DNA of 64,000 nt from Saprospiraceae bacterium (GTDB lineage Bacteria > Bacteroidota > Bacteroidia > Chitinophagales > Saprospiraceae): NCBI GenBank assembly GCA_016717145.1, contig JADKGD010000022.1, forward strand, positions 1 through 64,000, in the 5' to 3' direction. This document shows positions 56,576 to 64,000 of the stretch, in pieces. Both the position numbers and the translations under genes were made by a program. A model generated the notes under the pieces. It was not told the origin of the DNA, ran no database searches, and worked only from the letters and a program-made list of their open reading frames with translations. Positions within the stretch are counted from its first letter, which is position 1; each line of letters begins with the position of its first letter.

Positions 56576-56618
56576 TTTTAATTTACCGGGGGAAGGCTCT
56601 TCCCCCGGTAAATTAAAA
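56576..56618 (-). terminator. Perfect 20-bp-stem hairpin between protease and inhibitor genes
   Basis: Left arm TTTTAATTTACCGGGGGAAG (56576-56595), loop GCT, right arm 56599-56618, fully complementary. It begins 2 bp after the protease stop, and GC-rich core plus T-rich end on the minus strand make it a strong terminator. Confidence 0.9.
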
Positions 56619-56619
56619 T

Positions 56620-57900
56620 TTAAATAATTTGTGCTACATTCAATCGATGTGCTGCATCTGTTCCTGTCCATGAGATAAATAAATTCCCATTATACGATTC
56701 TAATGAAGGTCCATCAATGCTGGTATCCCCAAAAGTGCTCTTATTTGAAAATGCAATACCATTCAGGGAAGATAAAATATTCAATCGATGAGCTGCATCT
56801 GTACCAGTCCACGCAAGATACAATTTTCCATTATGGGATTTTATACATGGCGAGCCAAAACAAGTTTCTGCCAAAGTAACCTTATTTGTGAAATTTATAC
56901 CATTGGAAGAACTCATTATATTGATTCTATTATTGCCGGTTCCAGCCCACGAGATAAATAATTTTCCATTATGTCTACAGATACTTGGAGCCTGCAAGGA
57001 ATTATCGAACAAAATTGATTTATTAACCAATATGGCTGAAGGAAGCTTAACTCCGGTTGCGCCTACTTTTTCATAAGTATCGATTTTGCACTGCCCATAT
57101 TTAATCTTAAAAACCTCCATCTCCCCATGTGGTTCCCCATGAATTTTTACAAATCCAATATCCACCAGCTTCGTCATAACCAATAATTGTAACACAATGC
57201 AGGCCTCTGTAATTTCCTGTTAAGTGCATATAAATTCCTGAAGAATAAGAGTCAAAATCTTCATATACCTCAAGTATAGCTGCCAGTGGTCCAGTATTAG
57301 TAAGATAATTTTTGCATCAACCATGTTGTTGATAACGTGAACATTTGTAATTTTCACAGCAGTGGCATTACGATTTGGATTGGCAACACAATTAGGTGGC
57401 CCAGACCAAATATTGCCACTCGGGAAAGCTGTTGCGTAAGGAAAACTAGCTTCACTGCTCACTCCTCTTAATTTAATTTGATCAAATGCAGTAGTATGCC
57501 ACCATCCTCCACAATTCGCTCCATGTGAAGAACAAAAATGTTGATCTGCTTCAGACAAATCTAATTGTTGCCCTTTTTCAATAGAGATCATAGCTTCAGT
57601 AACTGATACGGTACAGAATGAAACACAAGAACCACAACCCCCTTGTTGCTTAGGCGGACTGATATGATTTCCGCCAAATCGATTTCGCCAATCTACTGCA
57701 GGAGCGAATGCTGCAATAGGGGCATTTACTCCATGAGCTAAAATTTTTGGCTCTGCATATCCGGCAGGTGGCTCTGCTCCAAGGGAAAAGCTTTCTATTT
57801 TTAGTTCGTCCAGATGTTTAAAGATTGCTTCATTTGTTTGCCATAAAGCTTTTTTGTCATCAAGAGTTTTTTGAATACTCTTAAAATTCATTTTTGCCAT
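56620..57900 (-). CDS. Papain-like (C1A) cysteine peptidase with C-terminal repeats, two apparent frameshifts
   Basis: Three frames join into one papain-like protein. The first (from 57900) carries the oxyanion Gln86 and catalytic Cys92 in QQGGCGSC. After VDAK the T5 run at 57309-57313 breaks the frame. The next frame reads NYLTNTGPLAAILEVYEDF, then GLHCVTIIGYD with the catalytic histidine and CKNSWGTTWGDGGF with the asparagine. The A5 run at 57109-57113 breaks it again before KIKYGQCKIDTYEK. The C-terminus has three ~42-residue repeats built on HNGKLFISWAGTG and DAAHRLNILSS, a sialidase-propeller-like pattern. No obvious signal peptide is seen. Both breaks are in homopolymers, so the gene is probably intact in the cell. 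Confidence 0.8.
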
Positions 57901-58018
57901 TTTATATAATTTAATAAGTTAAAAATACATACCATAAATATCATATATTACTTAAGCAAATGCCAATTACAAACCTGACAACATTTGCATAACCAGTTTT
58001 AAAGCATCATTTAATGCT
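57901..58018. other. AT-rich upstream region of the papain-like gene
   Basis: No clear gene; part of an ~840-bp gene-poor stretch (57901-58744). Confidence 0.4.
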
Positions 58019-58192
58019 TTGGTTTTATATATACTGGTTGTGTTAGTGATATCATGTGTTTCAAAATTTTCAATCATACTTAAAGACCTGCAGACCGTTT
58101 CTGTGCTATGCGAAACATGTCAAAATCTAAACTGTGCCCACAAATTAGGTACTAATGATTTCCTAATTAAAGGAAGAGTTGTTGTAATATGA
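58019..58192 (+). CDS. Possible small lipoprotein, TTG start
   Basis: A 57-residue frame with TTG start, no ATG alternative. It opens with a hydrophobic stretch and a lipobox-like VISC (Cys13), then a cysteine-rich part (CETCQNLNCAHK). The frame looks coding from its amino-acid make-up, but it is short, and the start is uncertain. It could be the last part of a decayed gene. No family recognised. Confidence 0.3.
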   Translation: MVLYILVVLVISCVSKFSIILKDLQTVSVLCETCQNLNCAHKLGTNDFLIKGRVVVI

Positions 58193-58467
58193 ATGTCAGA
58201 ATATACTTATAAAATGAGTATAGGACATAAGTTTCCACCCTCATCAAGCCTGTGAAGCATAAATGAAAAGATAAAAATAAGCCATCGTCTGCAGAACATT
58301 CCAGCTTACATTAATCCTGACAAGAGTGTGTTAAAGTATTTTTAGCGTGTAGTAATGTATAGTCAACATTGAAGCAACAATTGTGACCCTATTTTGAAAT
58401 TTTTTTTACATAAAAATTATTTTTGGAGCAATGAGTGCCGAACTTAACTAATATAAATGGTCAAAAT
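58193..58467. other. Gene-poor stretch with a broken frame
   Basis: ATG at 58193 opens a frame MSEYTYKMSIGHKF that meets a TGA and then stays open in the same frame with ISHRLQNIPAYINPDKS. It looks like a decayed short gene, but no family is certain. Confidence 0.25.
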
Positions 58468-58737
58468 ATGAACAACTTAAAAGCCTGGAATAAGCTAAAC
58501 GTAACAGCCAAATCAAAATAAATTATATAAATTAATAAAAGATGGTGGAAGATCTCCTGAGGATCTATTAATTTCTAATGATGTTGTATAAAACGTAAAG
58601 ATACAGTAGCTATAATTGATGAAAAAAGCGTAATTATACCTGATTATTCGAAATGTAAAGTATATGCCATCAAATCAAAAAATATATCCTTCATCTTTGT
58701 AAAACAGAAGCAAATTGCATCACAATTTACTAAATAA
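58468..58737 (+). pseudogene. Small frame-broken gene remnant
   Basis: From the ATG at 58468 three frames give coding-like segments in order: MNNLKAWNKLNVTAKSK, then KLIKDGGRSPEDLLISND, then KRKDTVAIIDEKSVII to IASQFTK with a stop at 58737. Two one- or two-base shifts are needed for a ~90-residue protein. The last segment resembles the small single-fold domain of secretion-linked peptides, but no assignment is made. It could be decay or sequence error. Confidence 0.3.
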
Positions 58738-58744
58738 TTTTGTA

Positions 58745-59224
58745 TCACACCAATGTCTTAAATCTTTCGATTTGTCTTCTGTGTCTTAAAATATGTACAA
58801 TGGCATGTTCCATGATTTGTTCGATATCATATTTCTGGCCCCAGGAAGTAAATATTTTTTTATCATCATCGTATTCTTCTATATCACTGTCTTTAAGGTT
58901 TATGAAAGTGTGGTAGGTAAATGCCAATACATTATCCAACTCGTTTCTGTATTCACTGGCTGAAGAAAGAAGCTTCTTTGCAGGTCTTTTAATGGCAGGA
59001 TCTTTTAGATTTAAAATGTAAACACAATAAGAATAACCTGCACTTACAACATGGGTGAGTACGGTTTGTATGGACCTGCATTCATCATTTTTTGTTACCG
59101 CATCCACAATTTGTATTAACTCCCATGTACTGACATCTCTAATGGTATTTTGTAATTCATAAACTGCTTTTTTATACTCATCCAACAACGCGGCGATTGC
59201 ATTTTGATCAGGACTAAATTTCAT
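58745..59224 (-). CDS. DinB-like protein
   Basis: A 159-residue four-helix protein of the DinB/YfiT superfamily. The three candidate metal histidines are in VLTHVVSAG, MEHAIVHI and LRHRRQIERF. DinB-like proteins are often metal-dependent hydrolases or thiol-transferases; the substrate is unknown. It is cytoplasmic and monocistronic, with gene-poor DNA on both sides. Confidence 0.8.
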   Translation of the reverse strand: MKFSPDQNAIAALLDEYKKAVYELQNTIRDVSTWELIQIVDAVTKNDECRSIQTVLTHVVSAGYSYCVYILNLKDPAIKRPAKKLLSSASEYRNELDNVLAFTYHTFINLKDSDIEEYDDDKKIFTSWGQKYDIEQIMEHAIVHILRHRRQIERFKTLV

Positions 59225-59563
59225 TTGTTTATTTTTATTTTTTTTTAAAGGCCAGATGGAATCTTTGACAAAAAATAATCATTGTGGTTTGTATAAAATA
59301 AACCATGATTATTTTTTATGTCGATTTCATGTTGCTATTTTTTTTAATTACTAATTGTACAGTTTACAAGATTTACAATGTAAACGCACTGTTTAATAAT
59401 GATAAATATAAGTGTTTGTTTTTAATTGTCAGGTTTTTTTTAGTTTTAATGTAAAGTTTTTAAAAGAAAGTAATTATTACCTTCTCAAATGATATGCTAT
59501 TATTTGAGTCCGGTTTAAAATTAAATTAGCAGGAATGGACAAAAAATTCTGTTCTGTTGGCTA
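59225..59563. other. AT-rich intergenic region
   Basis: About 340 bp upstream of the DinB-like gene and of the 43-residue gene. No ORF or repeat was recognised. Confidence 0.5.
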
Positions 59564-59571
59564 TACCTTTG
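59564..59571 (+). promoter_or_regulatory. -7-like element before the 43-residue gene
   Basis: TACCTTTG at 59564-59571 fits TAnnTTTG, 22 bp before the ATG. No clear -33 element. Confidence 0.45.
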
Positions 59572-59593
59572 TTTAAATTAAATAAATTTTAAC

Positions 59594-59725
59594 ATGGACA
59601 AAAATAATTTTTGCAATTCTAAATATTTTCCAGCTATGTTTACCATCATTGCTGCAGGCATGGTTATTCAGTTAATCAAGTCGGGCATTGAATTTGGTCA
59701 GTGGTTGTATGCATTTATGCACTGA
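59594..59725 (+). CDS. 43-residue membrane peptide
   Basis: A short frame (ATG 59594 to TGA 59725) after a good -7 element. It has a polar start (MDKNNFCNSKYF) and one hydrophobic helix (AMFTIIAAGMVIQLI), then a short amphipathic end. The cysteine and the helix suggest a membrane peptide, perhaps a regulator or a small toxin. No family recognised. It is convergent with the M43 protease gene, 68 bp away. Confidence 0.45.
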   Translation: MDKNNFCNSKYFPAMFTIIAAGMVIQLIKSGIEFGQWLYAFMH

Positions 59726-59793
59726 CAAGAAGGCTGGTTATACTTTGTGTCCGGATGATATAAAATTTAGCTTGCTTGCGTTCGTGCCATTAT

Positions 59794-61914
59794 TTATAAT
59801 ATGACAATCTTTTTAACTAAATCGGCGAAACCTTCTTTTTTGATGTGTAAATAATATAGACCCGGAGTTAAAGAATTATCATGGTTTATGATATATCTGA
59901 TGGATTGTCCGTCTGTAGATATTGCATCCAGCGTTCTTGAATACGTACCAGTAACATTCTGTAGTTTTAATTTGTACTGTATAGCATCTATTGATTTTAT
60001 CTCAATATTTATGTCTGTTATTGATGGATTTGGATAAATAATAATTTCGGATTCATCTACTTTTTCCAATGATGATACAGCTTCTCCTGAGATATTTATT
60101 TCATCAATGTACAAATTATTGGAACCCATCACATTTGGGTCACTCTTAAAATAGAACCTGAATTTGACGCTTGGCTTGTTTTTTAAAATGGCTTGAATTG
60201 AAGAAATTAGCGATAGTTTTCTCCATTTATCAGGAGTTTCAGGAATAAATGGTGTTTCATTGGTACCTCCGGTAAAATTTGCCATAATGCTGGGTATGGG
60301 TATGCCAGGCAGACTTTTCCATGACTCACCACAATTAAACGTATATTCAACTTTGAATGAATCCGCTTGATTCTCATACTTTTTAGCATATGCATAAAAA
60401 AATGAAAATTGGGGTTTATTGACTTCACTTAAATCAAAAAATTGGGTTTCGAAATAATCTTTGTTACCTGCCGTTTCGGATGTATTTACATTGTTCAAAT
60501 ATATACATCCTATTGTATTATTAGCCCCAAGCTCAGCATTAATTTCCCAAAATATATCATCGGAATCCTGATTTACAATCCGTATGTCCGAAGGAAAAGA
60601 GGATGCTTCAAAACTATAAAGATGTGAAGGCTTTTTACCATTTGCGCCATCAAAAACCTCAATAGTCTTAAAAACACTATCTCTTCCATTAGAACCGGAA
60701 ACGATAAGCTTTACTTCAAAAGTACCAGCCTCGGGAAATATTACTTCTATCATCGAGTCATTTGATATAACCGGAATTCCACCATTAACATCCCATATGT
60801 ATATGGCATCATTGCTTCCTGGATTACTTTGATTAAAAAAGCTGACAGACCCGCCTGTACAAACGGATGAGTGTGTTATGTAAAAATCTGCGTATGTTTT
60901 ACATGGCTCATTGCCAGAAATCCCACTTGCAAGGAGATTATTTTCACTTATTAAAAAGTCACGACCATTAATACCCAGCAAAATGGTCTCATGCATGTAC
61001 TCGGCTTGACCAATTGTAAACATAATTTTACAAGGTGTATAGTCCATATAATTTTGTACATTTTCGTGAATGGCCGGATCACAAATTTTTGCGTTGTTAA
61101 CACTGCAAGAGGTGAATCCTTTTGTAATTGGTGTATCATCAACAAAATCATCTCCGCACTCTACCCCCGGAGCATTGCTGACCCCCCAAATATGTGGCAA
61201 TCCAAACCAATGTCCTACTTCGTGTGTCAAAACCCTTGAATTTGCAATAGAAGCAGTACCTATACTTCCTACAAGATTAGATTCACAAACAATGGCATCA
61301 GCATAATCGGGAATAGGGGTACCAGGTAAGAACGTATATGCAGGTGCAATATTTATTTTTTTGACGACATAAATATTGAGATATTTGTTTGTTGGCCATG
61401 AAAAAGTAAAGTCTTTCAGATTGTAAGCATCCCAATTTGTTTTGTACGTATAATGTCTTACTATTCCATTGGTGCAATTGCCATCCGGATCAATATTGGC
61501 AAGCCTAAATTCAAAACCCACATCTCCGATGTTATTTTTAAATTGCGGAACAACTTTGGATGTATCTGCATTTTGTTTTTGATAATCACGATTCAGAATT
61601 CGCACCTGATCATTTATTTGTTCATCACTTATATTTTCAGCCCCCCCTAAATGAAGTATGTGAAATACGACAGGAATTTGATACAAAATATTACTTCTGG
61701 TATGAATATTTTTTTTTGACCTAATTTTAGTTCTGGCTTCGGCTATTTTTTTTAAGTTAGCTTCATAATCTGCTTTCAATTCAGGTCTTTGTTTAAACCA
61801 ATTTTCAGTAACTAAAGCCTGTCCACATGATTGATTATTTTGGGCTGACAAATATACCGGAAAAATATTCAACCCAATAACTATGAAAATGATATTGCTA
61901 ATCCTGAAACTCAT
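59794..61914 (-). CDS. Secreted M43-family zinc metalloprotease with PKD and T9SS domains
   Basis: A 706-residue secreted protease. The signal peptide ends near LSAQ. The pappalysin/cytophagalysin-type catalytic domain has HEVGHWFGLPHIWG, with three zinc histidines and the catalytic glutamate, and the Met-turn region QNYMDYTPC. A PKD-like domain (FFNQSNPGSNDAIYIWDVNGG) follows, then a MAM-like beta region with FFYAYAKKYENQ, and a T9SS tail (IIYPNPSITDINIEI). It is probably released into the medium. It has no near partner genes. Confidence 0.94.
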   Translation of the reverse strand: MSFRISNIIFIVIGLNIFPVYLSAQNNQSCGQALVTENWFKQRPELKADYEANLKKIAEARTKIRSKKNIHTRSNILYQIPVVFHILHLGGAENISDEQINDQVRILNRDYQKQNADTSKVVPQFKNNIGDVGFEFRLANIDPDGNCTNGIVRHYTYKTNWDAYNLKDFTFSWPTNKYLNIYVVKKINIAPAYTFLPGTPIPDYADAIVCESNLVGSIGTASIANSRVLTHEVGHWFGLPHIWGVSNAPGVECGDDFVDDTPITKGFTSCSVNNAKICDPAIHENVQNYMDYTPCKIMFTIGQAEYMHETILLGINGRDFLISENNLLASGISGNEPCKTYADFYITHSSVCTGGSVSFFNQSNPGSNDAIYIWDVNGGIPVISNDSMIEVIFPEAGTFEVKLIVSGSNGRDSVFKTIEVFDGANGKKPSHLYSFEASSFPSDIRIVNQDSDDIFWEINAELGANNTIGCIYLNNVNTSETAGNKDYFETQFFDLSEVNKPQFSFFYAYAKKYENQADSFKVEYTFNCGESWKSLPGIPIPSIMANFTGGTNETPFIPETPDKWRKLSLISSIQAILKNKPSVKFRFYFKSDPNVMGSNNLYIDEINISGEAVSSLEKVDESEIIIYPNPSITDINIEIKSIDAIQYKLKLQNVTGTYSRTLDAISTDGQSIRYIINHDNSLTPGLYYLHIKKEGFADLVKKIVIL

Positions 61915-62027
61915 ACAATTTTTAATTTAATGACAAAATTATACTTGCTTCTGTAATTGGATTTGTCCAATCCTGCTTATTATTCCAATACCTGCATTTT
62001 GGAATAAAATTAATACTTTGGACAAAA

Positions 62028-62156
62028 TTAATGAGGCTGCGCTTTAGCTTTTTCCAACTCCTTCAATAATTTCTCGGGAATAGGTCGGCACGTACAATTT
62101 TTTGAATGTTCCAAATGCCACTTAATTCTTTGTTCAAGAGTTGGATTTTTTGGCAT
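62028..62156 (-). CDS. 42-residue charged protein
   Basis: A short frame, ATG 62156 to TAA 62028: MPKNPTLEQRIKWHLEHS, then NCTCRPIPEKLLKELEKAK. The charged helix plus a CxC motif and a second helix suggest a small cytoplasmic protein; look-alikes in Bacteroidota are remembered but not verified. It may be co-transcribed with the next upstream membrane-protein gene, whose stop is 33 bp before the ATG. Confidence 0.55.
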   Translation of the reverse strand: MPKNPTLEQRIKWHLEHSKNCTCRPIPEKLLKELEKAKAQPH

Positions 62157-62188
62157 TTTATGTATTATATGCCAATCTTTATTAATTT

Positions 62189-62584
62189 TCAAGGCTGTTT
62201 AATTTTCGATTTGAGTAAATATCCAAAAGCAATACTTATGGCAGGAATGGCAAAATAACTTAATCCAATAGACATAAAATAATCCGCAAAAGATGTTTTC
62301 ATCATCGGGATAAGTATTATAACATCAAGTAATATGTTAATAACAAACCAAGTTACGCCAACTATAAGCCCATTCCTTACATAATCACTTTCAATGTAGC
62401 TGAAAAATTTAAATAGAAGGTAACAACCACTTATGACCCCAACAACCATAATTATCGATTTAAAGGTCGCATAAGGCACCAAAATTTCACCTCCTGGCTT
62501 AAAAAAAAGAAATGAAACAACAAACGGAATCAACCACGATAAAAAACCTAAAATAACAGTTTTAATAATTAATTTTTTAGTCAT
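62189..62584 (-). CDS. Small integral membrane protein
   Basis: A 131-residue protein with four hydrophobic helices (about 8-25, 37-60, 73-95, 103-126) and a basic C-terminal end (KSKIKQP). No family motif recognised. The upstream side carries a TGACATTTGTCA element (62632-62643), similar to those near groES. Confidence 0.7.
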   Translation of the reverse strand: MTKKLIIKTVILGFLSWLIPFVVSFLFFKPGGEILVPYATFKSIIMVVGVISGCYLLFKFFSYIESDYVRNGLIVGVTWFVINILLDVIILIPMMKTSFADYFMSIGLSYFAIPAISIAFGYLLKSKIKQP

Positions 62585-62992
62585 GCTAAAATTATTTTCA
62601 GTAAAGTTCTTGAATTTTTAATGTATCCAATATGACATTTGTCATTGTAAATACTGATATATTGCAGATTATATTCGGAATGTAAAATTTAATATATGAC
62701 AGTGGTTGGGTCATAAAGCGTTGTGCATAAAACTACCCATGCAGATTATTAACTATTCCCGAGATTAAAATAGTCATTTACTTTTGTGCGTTCAGAAGTT
62801 AAATAATCAAAGATTTTTCGAACCAGTGAAGGCCCCGCTTAAAATTTTTGGAGGCTTGAATAATTGCCTATTGAACTAATAGTATTTATTACTGATGGCC
62901 AAATTGAACTAAATCAAATTTAATACGCCGTATTTTCCTGTTAAAAACTGCAGTGAACTTAGTAAACTATTTTGAACTAATTGAACCGTCCT
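62585..62992. other. Intergenic region, no gene seen
   Basis: About 400 bp, AT-rich. Contains the TGACA-TT-TGTCA dyad at 62632-62643. No supportable ORF. Confidence 0.45.
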
Positions 62993-64000
62993 CTACTGCT
63001 TCTCTACCCTCTTTTTCTCTTCAAATTCCAAAACTTCGTTAAATATCCTGTCCAATTCCTCACCTGGAATATCTTTTATAATAATTTCTTTATTGGCATC
63101 AAGGATAAAGATTTTAGGCGTGGACTTAATCCTGATTTTTTGATTATAGCGACTATATTCATCTGCAGTATTGATAAAGTCTTCCATTCCTTTTTCCTTA
63201 ACAGCCGGCCAACAAGTTTCAGTTTTATCGCCGCCTTTGGTACAAATACCCAACATTTTGACTCCTTTATCTTTATTCTTTTTATAAAATTCAACGACAT
63301 TAGGCATGATTTTTTTACAATGGCCGCAATCAGGAGCCCAAAATATAACAACAGTATATGGCGACTGTATATCATAGAGTCTCACCGGTGTATTGTCTTC
63401 TTTATAGGTAATGATGTCAGGTATTTTTTTGCCTATAAGAATGGGCCGGAGCTCATCAGCATTTTCACCCATTTTTTTCAAGTTCTCCTCATTAACCCAG
63501 GCAGCTTTACCCTTACGATAATAATTATCGACCATATGCACATAAATGGCATCGTAACCTACCATTTTCATCTGGGCGTATTTATTTAATAAATCAGCCA
63601 GATAATACCTGTAGGCTTCGGCATTTGGTTCCAAAATGCTTAATACCTGATCAACCGCCTTTATAATTGAATCAGGTTGTTGATTGGAAAGTTTATTTAT
63701 ATAATAATCCACTTTTTGGTGTATAAATGGAGTTCGTATTAATGCAGGATGAGGTATATCAATATGATCAAAATAATGATTCTTGTAGTAGAGATATCTT
63801 TTCATCTGGACCTCTTTTTCAGGGCCTTCATACTCAGGAACATCTACTTCCTGATTCGACTTAATTAATAGCGAAGTGATTTTATCCGGATATTTTGTCA
63901 ATATCTCTTTTTGATATTTTTTCACATCTTTGTCAAGTTTGTCAAGCAGTTCTTCTGATGGTTTATCTTTTTCATTTTTAGCTTTAGCACGGTCCATCTT
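62993..64000 (-). CDS. Thioredoxin-fold thiol-disulfide protein, 5' end cut by window
   Basis: At least 335 residues are in the window; the frame reaches the window edge, so the true start lies beyond it. The N-terminal part is a helical DUF5106/DUF4369-like region (NPEAYRYYLADLLNKYA-type helices). The C-terminal ~150 residues are a TlpA-like thioredoxin domain with the active-site motif APDCGHCKKIMP and the cis-proline in STPKIFILD. Family members reduce or isomerise disulfides in the periplasm. Confidence 0.85.
   Translation of the reverse strand, partial: KMDRAKAKNEKDKPSEELLDKLDKDVKKYQKEILTKYPDKITSLLIKSNQEVDVPEYEGPEKEVQMKRYLYYKNHYFDHIDIPHPALIRTPFIHQKVDYYINKLSNQQPDSIIKAVDQVLSILEPNAEAYRYYLADLLNKYAQMKMVGYDAIYVHMVDNYYRKGKAAWVNEENLKKMGENADELRPILIGKKIPDIITYKEDNTPVRLYDIQSPYTVVIFWAPDCGHCKKIMPNVVEFYKKNKDKGVKMLGICTKGGDKTETCWPAVKEKGMEDFINTADEYSRYNQKIRIKSTPKIFILDANKEIIIKDIPGEELDRIFNEVLEFEEKKRVEKQ

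Overview
The window looks like a chromosomal stretch of a low-GC Bacteroidota member, most likely a Saprospiria-type bacterium. The lineage is inferred from several traits: secreted proteins with type IX secretion (T9SS) C-terminal domains, the fused LpxC/FabZ enzyme, TAnnTTTG-type -7 elements, and DUF3667 and DUF5362 proteins. Several genes carry one-base frame breaks in short homopolymers, which suggests residual long-read errors; one (an M48 peptidase) has a real internal deletion.

Layout. 0-5.3 kb is an accessory segment: a secreted PKD/T9SS protein, a lipoprotein, a long tyrosine recombinase divergent from a small Cys4 zinc-ribbon protein with two perfect palindromes between them, then tRNA-Leu and tRNA-Gly. 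5.3-16.9 kb holds the broken M48 peptidase, mutS, an MCE/MlaD-like protein, a cell-wall amidase, an LptD-like outer-membrane protein (frame-broken), an M19 dipeptidase and an acetyltransferase. 17-30.6 kb holds groEL/groES, a nucleoside phosphorylase, signal peptidase I, an operon with a DUF1684 lipoprotein and a BtuF-like metal-receptor protein, a subtilisin-like T9SS protease, a TraB/GumN protein, an Lrp regulator, a repeat lipoprotein and an AI-2E-type permease. 30.7-36.1 kb is one giant secreted mosaic protein.

36.4-51.5 kb holds DUF3667, gatB, a MerR regulator, a lipoprotein followed by a 134-bp tandem array of palindrome-bearing repeats, an ABC ATPase, lpxA-lpxC/fabZ-lpxD, a coupled pair of enzyme-like genes that have lost catalytic residues (HemC-like and DnaQ-like), a DUF5362 protein, and a ccmE-ccmF-DUF2520 operon. 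51.6-55.1 kb is a LuxR-type response regulator and a TPR histidine kinase, separated by a small secreted-peptide gene and a ~190-bp snap-back (MITE-like) element. 55.1-64 kb holds a PLP desulfhydrase/deaminase, a chagasin-like inhibitor next to a papain-like peptidase with C-terminal repeats, a gene-poor stretch with small ORF remnants, a DinB-like protein, tiny membrane and charged peptides, an M43 metalloprotease and a thioredoxin-fold protein cut by the window end.

The most distinctive items are the 134-bp array (40.1-40.95 kb), the two adjacent pseudo-enzymes (45.1-46.5 kb), the recombinase/zinc-ribbon pair with its palindromic control region, the snap-back element feeding into the sensor kinase, and the protease-inhibitor pair. 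No CRISPR array, rRNA or complete insertion sequence was seen.
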